Source of the DNA: Clostridiales bacterium GWF2_38_85
GTDB lineage: Bacteria > Bacillota > Clostridia > Oscillospirales > CAG-382
NCBI GenBank assembly: GCA_001797275.1
Contig: MGOY01000014.1
Span: 124,001 to 188,000 of the forward strand
Direction of reading: 5' to 3'
Length of the DNA stretch: 64,000 bases
Both the position numbers and the translations under genes were made by a program. Below the pieces are notes generated by a model. The model worked only from the letters and a program-made list of their open reading frames with translations. It made no database searches and was not told where the DNA came from. Positions 47,372 through 57,288 of the stretch are shown here, one piece after another (within the stretch, counting starts at the first letter, position 1; each line of letters starts with the position of its first letter).

Positions 47372-48444
47372 TTCTTGAAAACGGATATGAGTTTTACGGA
47401 ACAGGCTTTGGCGCCGAATGCGATGCAATCAACGAAATCGTATTCAACACATCGATGGTCGGTTATCAGGAAATCGTATCTGACCTTTCATACACCGATC
47501 AGATGGTTGTAATGACATATCCGCTAATTGGGAATTATGGAATAACAGATGACGACTTTGAATCAAAGGTACCGATGATAGGCGGACTTATAGTCAGGGA
47601 ATATAACGATACACCTTCAAATTTCAGATATACAAAAACACTGTCTGAAATCCTTGTTGAACACAACATTCCTGCAATCAGCGGTGTTGATACCAGAAAA
47701 ATCACAAGGATTATCCGCAATGAAGGCAGCCAGAAGGTTATGATAACATCGCCCGATATGCCGATGGAAAAAGCAATCGAAGCAATGAAAACGTATGAGA
47801 TTCCAAATAATGCGGTCGCAAGATCAAGCTGTAAGAAGAAATGGTATTCGAGAACATCTAATCCGAAATACAATATAGTTGCAATAGACTGCGGTATCAA
47901 GTTAAATATAATTAGAAGTTTAAATAGAAGAGGTTGTAATGTAACCGTTGTGCCATACAACACAACAGCCGAAAAAGTCATGTTTCTAAATCCCGATGGT
48001 GTGCTGTTGTCAAATGGCCCCGGGGATCCTGAGAATGTTGAAACTGTAATTCAGCTTGTCAGAGACCTGAGAGGGAAGGTATCTATTTTCGGTATCTGCT
48101 TGGGACATCAGATGATTTCGCTTGCTTATGGAGCAACAACCTATAAGTTGAAGTTCGGTCACAGAGGCGGGAACCATCCGGTCAAGAATCTGCAAACCGG
48201 TAAAATCGAAATTACCAGTCAGAATCACAGCTATGCTGTATCTGAAGCAAGCCTGCAAAATACAGACCTTGTTGCTACACATATAAATCTGCTTGATAAT
48301 ACGGTTGAAGGTGTCGAATGCATCAAAGACCGTGTATTCAGTGTGCAGTATCATCCTGAAAGCGCACCCGGTCCGCAGGACAGTGCATACCTGTTCGATA
48401 AATTTTTAAATAACTTAACAAAGAAGGTGAAGTGTAATGCCTAA
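47350..48444 (+). CDS. carA: Carbamoyl-phosphate synthase small subunit
   Basis: Glutaminase subunit of 364 residues that supplies ammonia for carbamoyl-phosphate. The N-terminal CPSase domain ('[16 protein letters not shown]') is followed by a class I glutamine amidotransferase domain. Its nucleophile Cys is in '[16 protein letters not shown]', and the His/Glu pair is in '[14 protein letters not shown]'. GGGGAGA precedes the ATG inside the pyrC 3' end. It overlaps carB by eight bases, coupling the two subunits. Confidence 0.97.
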   Translation: MEFNRKIILENGYEFYGTGFGAECDAINEIVFNTSMVGYQEIVSDLSYTDQMVVMTYPLIGNYGITDDDFESKVPMIGGLIVREYNDTPSNFRYTKTLSEILVEHNIPAISGVDTRKITRIIRNEGSQKVMITSPDMPMEKAIEAMKTYEIPNNAVARSSCKKKWYSRTSNPKYNIVAIDCGIKLNIIRSLNRRGCNVTVVPYNTTAEKVMFLNPDGVLLSNGPGDPENVETVIQLVRDLRGKVSIFGICLGHQMISLAYGATTYKLKFGHRGGNHPVKNLQTGKIEITSQNHSYAVSEASLQNTDLVATHINLLDNTVEGVECIKDRVFSVQYHPESAPGPQDSAYLFDKFLNNLTKKVKCNA

Positions 48445-51400
48445 ACGCAGCGATTTGAAGAAGATACTTGTCATCGGTTCGGGACCGATTGTAATAGGAC
48501 AAGCAGCAGAGTTTGATTATGCAGGAACTCAGGCATGCCTCGCACTTCGCGAAGAAGGTTATGAGGTTGTGCTTGTCAACTCAAACCCCGCAACAATCAT
48601 GACAGACACTGAAATAGCAGATAAAGTATATATGGAGCCGCTGACACTTGAATATGTAGCAAAAATACTAAGATATGAACGCCCTGATGCTATAGTTCCC
48701 AGCCTTGGCGGTCAGACTGCTTTGAACCTTGCGATGCAGCTTGCGAAAAAGGGTGTTCTTGAGGAGTGCCAGGCAGAAATTCTCGGAACAACCTTCGATA
48801 GTATCGAAAGAGCTGAAGACAGAGAGTTATTTAAAAAGCTTTGCGAGAAAATTGGCGAACCTGTTCTTCCATCACAGATTTCACATAGCATCGAGGAAGC
48901 AATTTCAGCAGCTGTAGAAATCGGATATCCGGTAATTCTCAGACCTGCATTCACTCTCGGCGGCACCGGAGGCGGCTTTGCAGAGAATGAAAAAGAACTT
49001 CGTGATATAATGAAGAACGCGCTTAAGCTTTCACCGGTCAAGCAGGTTCTTGTTGAGAAGAGCATTAAAGGTTATAAAGAGATAGAATACGAAGTAATAA
49101 GAGATAAAAACGACACTGCAATAACTATCTGTAACATGGAAAATATCGACCCTGTCGGTGTACATACAGGCGACAGCATTGTTGTCTGCCCAAGTCAGAC
49201 GCTAACAAACAAAGAATATCAGTTGCTTCGTGATGCAGCACTTAAAATAATCAGAGAATTGAAGATTGAGGGCGGCTGCAATGTGCAGTTTGCGCTGGAC
49301 CCATACTCATTTGATTACTATGTAATCGAAGTAAATCCTCGTGTTTCGCGTTCATCAGCGCTTGCTTCAAAAGCAAGCGGTTACCCGATAGCTCGTGTTT
49401 CTGCAAAGATTGCAGTCGGTATGACGCTTGATGAAATAAGGATATCAAATACTCCGGCAGCCTTTGAGCCGACACTCGATTATGTTGTCACAAAAATAGC
49501 ACGCTTTCCGTTTGATAAATTTGCATCAGCTTCAAACAAATTGAGTACTCAGATGAAAGCAACCGGTGAAGTAATGTCAATCGGTAGAACCCTTGAGGAA
49601 AGCCTTTTAAAATCAGTCCGTTCGCTTGAAACAGGAGTATGTCATATACACCTTGCGAAATTCGATGAAGTTCCTTCTGAAACTTTGATGAAATACATTA
49701 AAGACTGCACCGACGACAGACTGTATGCTATTGCACAACTTATCAGAAGCAGTGTTGATATCGGAATTATTCAGGATATAACAAAGATAGATTTGTTCTT
49801 CCTTGAAAAAATCAAGAATATAGTCGACTTTGAGCTTATAGTCAAAGAAAATAAAAACAATATCGAAGTCCTGAGAGATGCGAAGAAGATGGGCTTTAGC
49901 GATAAATACATCGCAAAGATTTGGGGAATTAAGGAATACGAGCTGTACAAGCTTAGAAAGAAGAACAATATCATCCCTGTCTACAAGATGATTGATACTT
50001 GCGCAAGTGAATTTGACAGCTATGTGCCCTATTTCTACTCAACATATGAAGAAGAAAACGAATCGATAATAAATAAAAAGAAAAAAATCATAGTTCTCGG
50101 ATCAGGTCCTATTAGAATAGGTCAGGGAATTGAATTTGATTATTCAACAGTTCACACAATCTGGGCGATCCGCGATGCCGGATATGAAGCTATAATCATA
50201 AACAACAACCCCGAAACCGTATCAACCGACTACACAACAAGCAACAAGCTCTATTTTGAACCGTTGACGGTTGAGGATGTAATGAATATAATTGACCTTG
50301 AACAACCTGACGGTGTTATCGTATCACTCGGCGGTCAGACTGCTATCAATCTTGCAAAACCGTTGCATGACAGGGGTGTCAAGATTGTCGGTACCGATGT
50401 TCAGGCAATTGAAAACGCAGAAAACAGAGACTGCTTTGAAAAGATACTTGAAACACTTCAGATACCGCAACCAAAGGGCAGAGCAGTTACAAACATTGAA
50501 GATGGTGTAAAGACTGCATACGAAATCGGGTTTCCGGTACTTGTCCGCCCGTCCTATGTGCTTGGCGGCAGAGCAATGCAGATTGTATCAAATGAAACAT
50601 CACTGAGAAAATATCTGAAAACTGCGGTCGAAGTTGATGTTGACCAGCCAGTACTCGTCGATAAGTACATTATTGGCAAGGAGCTTGAAGTCGACGCGAT
50701 ATGCGATGGTAATGATGTATTTATTCCCGGTATAATGGAGCATGTCGAAAAGACAGGCATTCATTCGGGGGACAGCATAAGCGTATATCCAACCTTCAGT
50801 GTTAGCGATGAAGTAAAGAAAAAAATTATAGATTACACAGTGAGACTTGGCATAGGAATAGGTATAATTGGATTGTTCAATATACAGTTTATCGTTGATC
50901 GTAAAGACGATGTTTATGTCATAGAGGTCAACCCGCGTTCATCACGTACAGTACCTTTCCTTTCGAAAGCGACAAGCTATTCCATGGCTGAAATCGCAAC
51001 ACATGTCATGCTTGGAAAGTGTCTGAAAGAGCAAGGATACACAAGTGTATATCCTGCCGAAAAGAAGAAATGGTATGTAAAGGCACCGACCTTCTCATTC
51101 TCAAAGATGGGTGGACTTGATGTTTACCTTTCACCCGAAATGAAATCAACCGGAGAAGCGATCGGTTACGACAACAAGTTCACAAGAGCACTATATAAAG
51201 CAATGCAGTCCTCAGGTATGAATGTTTCAAACTATGGTACAATTTTTGTGACTATAGCAAATGATGATAAGGATGAAGCATTGCCGTTGATCCGTAGATT
51301 CTATAATCTTGGCTTCAACATAGAAGCAACAAGCGGTACTGCTGAATTTTTGAAGCAGCATGGGATAAAGACAAGAACAAAGAAGAAAATCAGTGAGGGC

Positions 51401-51619
51401 AGCGAAGAGATTCTTGATTCATTACGCCGTGGACATGTAAATTATGTTATCAACACAAGAGACTACGAAACAACAGGTGCAGAAAGTGACGGTTACGAAA
51501 TTCGTCGTTGTGCGGTTGAAAACAATGTAACATTGTTCACGGCACTCGACACAGTGAGAGTTCTACTCGATGTTCTTGAGGAAATAACACTCTGTATCTC
51601 AACAATAGATTCCGATTAA
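48437..51619 (+). CDS. carB: Carbamoyl-phosphate synthase large subunit
   Basis: ATP-dependent synthase of 1060 residues with two homologous halves, each with an ATP-grasp domain: '[20 protein letters not shown]' starts the first and '[20 protein letters not shown]' the second. '[17 protein letters not shown]' and '[15 protein letters not shown]' are the matching ATP-grasp loops. The C-terminal MGS-like regulatory domain ('[14 protein letters not shown]'-type region to the end, ~920-1060) is retained and is the usual site of UMP/ornithine control. It overlaps carA by eight bases. Only one carAB pair appears in this window. Confidence 0.97.
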   Translation: MPKRSDLKKILVIGSGPIVIGQAAEFDYAGTQACLALREEGYEVVLVNSNPATIMTDTEIADKVYMEPLTLEYVAKILRYERPDAIVPSLGGQTALNLAMQLAKKGVLEECQAEILGTTFDSIERAEDRELFKKLCEKIGEPVLPSQISHSIEEAISAAVEIGYPVILRPAFTLGGTGGGFAENEKELRDIMKNALKLSPVKQVLVEKSIKGYKEIEYEVIRDKNDTAITICNMENIDPVGVHTGDSIVVCPSQTLTNKEYQLLRDAALKIIRELKIEGGCNVQFALDPYSFDYYVIEVNPRVSRSSALASKASGYPIARVSAKIAVGMTLDEIRISNTPAAFEPTLDYVVTKIARFPFDKFASASNKLSTQMKATGEVMSIGRTLEESLLKSVRSLETGVCHIHLAKFDEVPSETLMKYIKDCTDDRLYAIAQLIRSSVDIGIIQDITKIDLFFLEKIKNIVDFELIVKENKNNIEVLRDAKKMGFSDKYIAKIWGIKEYELYKLRKKNNIIPVYKMIDTCASEFDSYVPYFYSTYEEENESIINKKKKIIVLGSGPIRIGQGIEFDYSTVHTIWAIRDAGYEAIIINNNPETVSTDYTTSNKLYFEPLTVEDVMNIIDLEQPDGVIVSLGGQTAINLAKPLHDRGVKIVGTDVQAIENAENRDCFEKILETLQIPQPKGRAVTNIEDGVKTAYEIGFPVLVRPSYVLGGRAMQIVSNETSLRKYLKTAVEVDVDQPVLVDKYIIGKELEVDAICDGNDVFIPGIMEHVEKTGIHSGDSISVYPTFSVSDEVKKKIIDYTVRLGIGIGIIGLFNIQFIVDRKDDVYVIEVNPRSSRTVPFLSKATSYSMAEIATHVMLGKCLKEQGYTSVYPAEKKKWYVKAPTFSFSKMGGLDVYLSPEMKSTGEAIGYDNKFTRALYKAMQSSGMNVSNYGTIFVTIANDDKDEALPLIRRFYNLGFNIEATSGTAEFLKQHGIKTRTKKKISEGSEEILDSLRRGHVNYVINTRDYETTGAESDGYEIRRCAVENNVTLFTALDTVRVLLDVLEEITLCISTIDSD

Positions 51620-51646
51620 AATACTTAAAATGAAGGATAAATTCTA

Positions 51647-52384
51647 ATGTCACACAATCATAAAGAAGATATCTACACCTTAACTGAAAACAGACTTATT
51701 GCAAAAAACACATATCGTACTGTTTTTGAAGGCTACACCGGACATATAACAAAACCCGGGCAGTTCGTAAATATAAAAGTCGAAGGTCAATTTCTTCGTC
51801 GTCCAATATCGGTCTGTGATTATAATGAGAACAACATGGTTCTCATTTATAAAATCATCGGTCAAGGAACAAAAGCCATGTCCGAAGCTATGCCAGGCAC
51901 AAGGTTTGACATTCTGACTGGATTGGGTAATGGTTATACCATAAGAGGCAATAAGCCACTGCTGATAGGCGGCGGTGTTGGTGTTCCGCCGATATATTGC
52001 CTTGCAAAAGCCTTGGCTTCAGATAATATAAAAGCAAGTGTTATCATCGGCTTTAACAGTGTTGAAGAGGTCTTTTATTATGACGAGTTCAAAGCTCTTG
52101 GCTGCAATGTGATTGTAACCACAGCCGACGGCAGTATGGGGTTAAAAGGCTTTGTAACAGATGCTATTGATAGATTTGAATATGATTATTTCTATACCTG
52201 CGGGCCTGAACCGATGCTGAAGGCTGTATACAACAAAACGGTAACAGAGGGACAGCTCAGCTTCGAGGAACGGATGGGCTGCGGTTTCGGTGCCTGTATG
52301 GGCTGCAGCTGTGAAACCAAATACGGTTCGAAGCGAATCTGTCTTGTCGGACCTGTGCTTGAAAAAAATGAAGTAATCTGGTGA
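51647..52384 (+). CDS. pyrK: Dihydroorotate dehydrogenase electron-transfer subunit
   Basis: FAD and [2Fe-2S] subunit of type 1B DHODH, 245 residues, passing electrons from PyrD to NAD+. The ferredoxin-reductase-like FAD domain has 'FLRRPISVCDYN'; the NAD domain has 'PLLIGGGVGVPPIYCLA'. The C-terminal cluster cysteines are in 'MGCGFGACMGCSCETKYGSK' followed by RIC. It lies directly upstream of pyrD with a 15 nt gap, as is standard for type 1B enzymes of Gram-positive anaerobes. Confidence 0.96.
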   Translation: MSHNHKEDIYTLTENRLIAKNTYRTVFEGYTGHITKPGQFVNIKVEGQFLRRPISVCDYNENNMVLIYKIIGQGTKAMSEAMPGTRFDILTGLGNGYTIRGNKPLLIGGGVGVPPIYCLAKALASDNIKASVIIGFNSVEEVFYYDEFKALGCNVIVTTADGSMGLKGFVTDAIDRFEYDYFYTCGPEPMLKAVYNKTVTEGQLSFEERMGCGFGACMGCSCETKYGSKRICLVGPVLEKNEVIW

Positions 52385-52399
52385 GAAAGAGGAGAAACA

Positions 52400-53302
52400 A
52401 TGGCAGATACAACAGTAAAGCTATGTGGATTGCTGCTTGACAATCCGATAATACCGGCAAGCGGAACCTTTGGGTTTGGTGATGAATTTAAAAATTATTA
52501 TGATATAAATATACTCGGTTCGTTTGTATTCAAAGGAACTACAAAAGAGCCTCGCTTTGGAAATCCAACACCGCGTATCGCAGAAACACCCTCAGGAATG
52601 CTAAATTCTGTAGGCTTACAGAATCCAGGTATCGATGCAGTTATAGAGAGAGAGCTGCCACGCCTTGCAAGAACCTATAAAAAGAAAATTATCGCAAACA
52701 TAAGCGGATTTTCGGTTGATGAGTTTGTATATTGTTGTGAGAAAATAGATAAATGCGATATAGTCGGAGCCATTGAAGTCAACATCAGCTGTCCGAATGT
52801 ACATAACGGTGGCATGGCATTCGGTGTATCTGCTGCAAATGCTGCAAATGTAACAAAAGCGGTGAAAGCGGTTACAACAAAGCCTGTTTTTATAAAGCTT
52901 TCGCCGAATGTAACCGATATAGTCGAAATCGCTAAAGCTTGTGAAGCAGAAGGTGCTGACGGCATCAGCCTTATCAACACCCTGGTCGGAATGCGTATCA
53001 ACCCACGTACAAGAAAACCCATTCTTGCGAACACATTCGGCGGATTATCCGGTCCTGCAGTCTTCCCGATTGCTCTCCGAATGGTCTACCAGGTTGCCCA
53101 TGCAGTAAATCTCCCTGTAATGGGAATGGGTGGTGTATCAACAGCGGAAGATGTGATCGAAATGATGATGGCAGGTGCGACAGCGGTTCAGATTGGAGCT
53201 GCCAATCTTGTAAATCCATATGTCTGCAAAGAGATAATTGAAGGCTTGTCGGCAGTAATGGAAAGTTATAAAATAAAAGCTTTGGAGGAATTGAAGATAT
53301 GA
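52400..53302 (+). CDS. pyrD: Dihydroorotate dehydrogenase, catalytic subunit (type 1B)
   Basis: FMN flavoprotein of 300 residues oxidising dihydroorotate to orotate, NAD+-linked through PyrK. The catalytic cysteine, diagnostic of class 1 enzymes, is in '[16 protein letters not shown]'. FMN-binding segments '[20 protein letters not shown]' and '[20 protein letters not shown]' are typical. GGAG lies before the ATG. It overlaps pyrF by four bases (ATGA), a sign of translational coupling. Confidence 0.97.
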   Translation: MADTTVKLCGLLLDNPIIPASGTFGFGDEFKNYYDINILGSFVFKGTTKEPRFGNPTPRIAETPSGMLNSVGLQNPGIDAVIERELPRLARTYKKKIIANISGFSVDEFVYCCEKIDKCDIVGAIEVNISCPNVHNGGMAFGVSAANAANVTKAVKAVTTKPVFIKLSPNVTDIVEIAKACEAEGADGISLINTLVGMRINPRTRKPILANTFGGLSGPAVFPIALRMVYQVAHAVNLPVMGMGGVSTAEDVIEMMMAGATAVQIGAANLVNPYVCKEIIEGLSAVMESYKIKALEELKI

Positions 53303-53994
53303 ACAGAGATGTAATTATTCCACTAGATTTTTCAACAAGAACCGAAACAATGGATTTCCTGTCGTTGTTTGGAGAAAAGAAACCGTTTGTTAAGGTAGGT
53401 ATGGAATTGTATTATGCCGAAGGACCACAGATTGTCAGAGACATAAAAAAACTCGGCCATAAAATATTTCTTGACCTAAAACTTCACGACATTCCGAACA
53501 CTGTTAAAAAAGCAATGCATGTACTTTCTTTGCTCGATGTAGATATGTGCAATCTTCATGCAGCCGGCACTATAGAGATGATGAAGGCAGCGCTTGAGGG
53601 CTTGACCAGACCTGACGGTACCAAGCCGATTCTTCTTGCTGTAACTCAACTCACCTCAACCAGCGAGGAAAGAATGCGAAAAGAGCTGCTAATAAACACC
53701 AATTTGAACGATACAATTAGGCATTACGCCATGAACGCAAAGATGACAGGACTTGATGGTGTCGTCTGCTCACCGCTTGAAGCTTCATTAGTTAAAGACA
53801 TCTGCGGTAAAGAGTTTCTAACCGTAACTCCCGGAATAAGATTTGCAGACAGTAAGGTCGATGACCAGGTACGTATAACAACACCTGCTAAAGCAAAGGA
53901 AATCGGTGCCGATTATATTGTTGTCGGCAGACCGATAACAGCTGCAAAATCACCTGTTGATGCTTATAACAGGTGTGTAAGAGAATTTATTTGA
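53299..53994 (+). CDS. pyrF: Orotidine-5'-phosphate decarboxylase
   Basis: Final enzyme of UMP synthesis, 231 residues, group 1 type. The catalytic K-x-D-K-like motif is in '[17 protein letters not shown]'. The phosphate-binding end '[18 protein letters not shown]' and '[18 protein letters not shown]' are present. It starts with an ATGA overlap on the pyrD stop. Followed after 20 nt by pyrE. Confidence 0.97.
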   Translation: MNRDVIIPLDFSTRTETMDFLSLFGEKKPFVKVGMELYYAEGPQIVRDIKKLGHKIFLDLKLHDIPNTVKKAMHVLSLLDVDMCNLHAAGTIEMMKAALEGLTRPDGTKPILLAVTQLTSTSEERMRKELLINTNLNDTIRHYAMNAKMTGLDGVVCSPLEASLVKDICGKEFLTVTPGIRFADSKVDDQVRITTPAKAKEIGADYIVVGRPITAAKSPVDAYNRCVREFI

Positions 53995-54014
53995 GAAAAA
54001 AAGAGGATATAATA

Positions 54015-54629
54015 ATGAGAAGAGATATTGCTGAAATGCTTTTAAAAATTCAGGCTGTTTTCTTAAGACCTGAAGATCCGTTCACATGGGCAAGCGGAAT
54101 CAAAAGTCCTATTTATTGCGACAACAGACTAACACTTACTGCACCTGAAGTCAGAACAGCAGTTGAGGAAGGATTGGTTGAGCTTATCAAGATACATTAC
54201 CCTGATTGCGAAGTACTTATGGGAACAAGTACAGCAGGAATCGCTCATGCTGCTATATCCGCGCATCTGATGGGTCTTCCTATGGGGTATGTACGCTCGG
54301 GAGCAAAGGATCATGGTAGAGCGAAACAGATTGAAGGCAAGATTGAAAAAGGGCAGAAGATTGTTGTTGTAGAGGACTTGATATCAACAGGCGGAAGTGC
54401 TGTTGAGGTTGTTAATATACTGCGTGAAGCAGGAGCAGATGTGCTTGGTATAGTAAGCATTTTTACCTATAATATGCATAAGGGGATAGACAAACTTGCA
54501 GCTGCAAGCATTACAAATCACAGCCTCAGCGATTTTGATACTATGATTGAGGTTGCAGCTGAAACAGGATATATATCAAAATCAACTATACCCGAGCTTC
54601 TTAAATTCCGTGATAATACAGGCAAATAA
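54015..54629 (+). CDS. pyrE: Orotate phosphoribosyltransferase
   Basis: Adds PRPP-derived ribose phosphate to orotate; 204 residues. The PRPP-binding motif is '[19 protein letters not shown]'; '[16 protein letters not shown]' is the orotate-binding region at the N-terminus. The ATG at 54015 follows GAGGATATAATA; an in-frame extension back to 53973 overlaps pyrF and is rejected. Seventh gene of the operon. Confidence 0.97.
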   Translation: MRRDIAEMLLKIQAVFLRPEDPFTWASGIKSPIYCDNRLTLTAPEVRTAVEEGLVELIKIHYPDCEVLMGTSTAGIAHAAISAHLMGLPMGYVRSGAKDHGRAKQIEGKIEKGQKIVVVEDLISTGGSAVEVVNILREAGADVLGIVSIFTYNMHKGIDKLAAASITNHSLSDFDTMIEVAAETGYISKSTIPELLKFRDNTGK

Positions 54630-54656
54630 ATTTTAAAACGAAATGGAAGAAAATAT

Positions 54657-55742
54657 ATGCGCCATTTATTAGATATTTGTGATTTCAGCGAAGTCGAATT
54701 AAACGAATTGATTGCAACCGCAGAAGACATAATTGTAAACCCTGCGAAATACAGCGAAAAATGCAAAGGTAAAAAGCTTGCGACCTTGTTTTTTGAATCA
54801 AGTACAAGAACAAGACTGAGCTTTGAGGCAGCAATGTATGAGCTTGGCGGCCATGTGCTCGGTTTCTCATCAGCCTCCTCAAGCTCTACAACAAAGGGTG
54901 AAAGCGTTGGTGATACAATAAGGGTAACAGGTTATTATGCAGATATTATTGCTATGCGTCATCCGTATGCAGGTGCACCGCTTGCTGCGATTCAAAAGAC
55001 AAAAGTTCCGATAATAAATGCCGGTGACGGTGAACACTGTCATCCAACGCAGACACTTGCTGACCTGTTGACAATACACCGTGAAAAGGGAACACTTGAA
55101 AACCTGACAATCGGTCTCTGCGGTGATCTGAAATACGGTAGGACAGTTCATTCGCTTATTGCTGCAATGGCGAGGTACAAAGGAACAAAATTCATCTTTA
55201 TCTCTCCCAATGAATTGAAAATTCCCGATTATATAAAGAAAACTACATTGAAGACAACCAATACCCCTTGGGAGGAAACAGACAGCATAGAAGATGCAAT
55301 TCCAAAACTTGATATCTTATATATGACACGGGTACAGGGGGAGCGTTTCCTTGATAAGGCAGAGTATGAGAGGCTGAAAAACAGCTATATAATATCAACC
55401 GATAAGCTTCAGACAGCAAAGTCTGATCTTGCAATCCTTCATCCGCTGCCAAGAGTCAACGAAATATCGGTTAAGGTCGATGATGATCCGAGAGCATGTT
55501 ATTTCAAGCAGGTTGAAAACGGTAAGTACATCAGAATGGCATTGATATTGAAACTGCTTAACGAAAAAAATTATGAATCACCAATATCGCAGAATAAAAA
55601 ATTGATTAATGTTTACAAATGCACAAACCATAACTGCATTACAACAATAACTCAGGAAATAGACCAGATATTCGAAGTCCTCGATGAAGAACAGGGAATA
55701 TACTGCTGTGAATATTGTAAAAAGTGTGAGGTTAAAATTTAG
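54657..55742 (+). CDS. pyrB: Aspartate carbamoyltransferase fused to a PyrI-type zinc domain
   Basis: Catalyses the second step of UMP synthesis. Residues ~1-308 form a complete catalytic chain: carbamoyl-phosphate motif '[16 protein letters not shown]', '[13 protein letters not shown]', and the aspartate-binding '[12 protein letters not shown]'. After a ~10-residue linker, residues ~318-361 carry a tail with cysteines spaced C-x4-C-x23-C-x2-C ('VYKCTNHNC' ... 'CEYCKKC'). That is exactly the zinc site of the E. coli regulatory chain PyrI, which contacts the catalytic trimer. The nucleotide-binding allosteric domain of PyrI is absent. This suggests zinc-domain-stabilised assembly without CTP/ATP control. 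Last gene of the operon, followed by a perfect terminator. Confidence 0.93.
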   Translation: MRHLLDICDFSEVELNELIATAEDIIVNPAKYSEKCKGKKLATLFFESSTRTRLSFEAAMYELGGHVLGFSSASSSSTTKGESVGDTIRVTGYYADIIAMRHPYAGAPLAAIQKTKVPIINAGDGEHCHPTQTLADLLTIHREKGTLENLTIGLCGDLKYGRTVHSLIAAMARYKGTKFIFISPNELKIPDYIKKTTLKTTNTPWEETDSIEDAIPKLDILYMTRVQGERFLDKAEYERLKNSYIISTDKLQTAKSDLAILHPLPRVNEISVKVDDDPRACYFKQVENGKYIRMALILKLLNEKNYESPISQNKKLINVYKCTNHNCITTITQEIDQIFEVLDEEQGIYCCEYCKKCEVKI

Positions 55743-55750
55743 TATAAAAG

Positions 55751-55782
55751 AACAGGTATTCCGAAATCGGAATACCTGTTTT
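55751..55782. terminator. Terminator of the pyr operon
   Basis: AACAGGTATTCCGA (55751-55764) / TCGGAATACCTGTT (55767-55780), a perfect 14-bp stem with a two-base loop and TTTT after it. It lies between pyrB and the convergent lipoprotein gene and may serve both. Confidence 0.9.
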
Positions 55783-55800
55783 CATAGGATATATTGTTTG

Positions 55801-57255
55801 TTAATTCATTGATGAATTTAATACTAAATCAAGATTGTCTTCAGAACAGAAAACAACAACATAATCAGGAGCGGGATCCAAACCTATATCCATCTTTCTG
55901 GGAGTGAGAATATCCATAGTATGGAATGCTGTCATCGAGAAACGTTCAGCAAGCATGTTGTAGATTGGTGTAACTGTTGAATCACGGTATACAACAACAT
56001 TCGGCATATTTTCTTTACCGGTTTTAATTACACGTCTGATTTGAATAGCATACTTAGTATCTTTTTCATCAATATTAAGCGTTCTGTCAACATCACTCTT
56101 ATAGAAGGTTCCTGTTGTGAATGAATAACTAAATGACTTTGGAGTAAGAATTGTTGCAGTATCTTTTGTAAGTTCTCTGTTCAAGTATAGATAACCTGCC
56201 ATATCGCCACCCCAGACTTCCTTGGTGTCTACATTGAAATCGCTGAGAGGTCTTGCTTTGGCAGCAGGGTAACGGTCGTCAATAACATTGAGAAGCTCAA
56301 CATAAGCAAGGTACGCAGCATAATCGGACCAGTTGCTGTTTGTTCTGTTAAACAGCTCGTAACCATCATCTTTGTGTTCAGTAAGTACCGTACTCATATC
56401 GATAATCGTTGCATTAATACCATCATCATTGAGTGCGCGGACAATCTGTTTATATTTTGTAGTATTTGTTGTAGTAACAAATTCCGCGGGTACATTTTCG
56501 GGATAAACAGAAATTGCGTTGGGAACAAGCACATAGATTATTTCGATAGGAGTATAATTTTTTGCGGCTTGTTCTTTCAGGTAATCCATAAATTCAAGAT
56601 CAGTCATTCCATCGGGCTTTTTCTCGGTTTTGGACATTTCTGATGCTATATCTGCTATGCGTTTAGCTTGAATAGTATCATAATTATCATTGACCATTTT
56701 CTTGAATTTCGCTATTTCAGTTGTACTGAGAAGGTTTTCACCATTATAATCTTTAAGTGTTTTCTTCAAGAAGAGTTGTGAATTTAATCCAACCATCACA
56801 CTAAGGTCATCAGGACGCTCAGAAACAGTTGCTTTATATGTAGCGGATAATACTCTTTCTATACTTTCTTCCTTGCCGTCAACCTTTGCTGTCATCTTAA
56901 GGCTATTAATGCCTGAGCTGGCAAGGACAACTTCGGTTATATAATAACCGCCAACACTCTGAACACTGACATCTTCTTTGCCTTTGGTTATTGTGATAAC
57001 GGCACCATCTTCGCATTTACCTGCAACAACAATACGGTCTGCAGTAATATTCACGATTTCAGTACATGTCGGTCTGTCTGTATAACCGGGCTGAGTAGAT
57101 TCATCCGGCTCCGAATATTCTTCGCTGACTTCGCTTGAAGTATTGGTCAGTTCAGGAATACTGTCAATGTCGATTGTTGCATCACCGATACATGATGACA
57201 TCGCAGATGATATTAATAATAACATCACCAATGCAATTATTTTTTTTGATTTCAT
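55801..57255 (-). CDS. DHHW-family (AlgX/SGNH-like) lipoprotein with altered active site
   Basis: Exported lipoprotein of 484 residues. A signal peptide ends in a lipobox-like SAMSSC (Cys22), followed by a S/E/T-rich linker and a small Ig-like domain (~60-135). The C-terminal part (~150-484) resembles the DHHW/AlgX-AlgJ SGNH-fold family: 'LFNRTNSNWSDYAAYLAYVE' aligns with the family signature T-D-H-H-W-T-x-x-G-A-Y-x-A-Y, and 'VVYRDSTVTPIYNML' with the serine block (Ser426). Here D-H-H is replaced by N306-S307-N308, with W309 kept, so acetyltransferase/esterase activity is doubtful and a binding role is possible. No MBOAT partner is nearby. It lies 33 nt after the EF-G-like gene on the same strand. 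Confidence 0.7.
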   Translation of the reverse strand: MKSKKIIALVMLLLISSAMSSCIGDATIDIDSIPELTNTSSEVSEEYSEPDESTQPGYTDRPTCTEIVNITADRIVVAGKCEDGAVITITKGKEDVSVQSVGGYYITEVVLASSGINSLKMTAKVDGKEESIERVLSATYKATVSERPDDLSVMVGLNSQLFLKKTLKDYNGENLLSTTEIAKFKKMVNDNYDTIQAKRIADIASEMSKTEKKPDGMTDLEFMDYLKEQAAKNYTPIEIIYVLVPNAISVYPENVPAEFVTTTNTTKYKQIVRALNDDGINATIIDMSTVLTEHKDDGYELFNRTNSNWSDYAAYLAYVELLNVIDDRYPAAKARPLSDFNVDTKEVWGGDMAGYLYLNRELTKDTATILTPKSFSYSFTTGTFYKSDVDRTLNIDEKDTKYAIQIRRVIKTGKENMPNVVVYRDSTVTPIYNMLAERFSMTAFHTMDILTPRKMDIGLDPAPDYVVVFCSEDNLDLVLNSSMN

Positions 57256-57288
57256 AAAGATACCTCTTTCTTGAAGGATTGAACTGAA

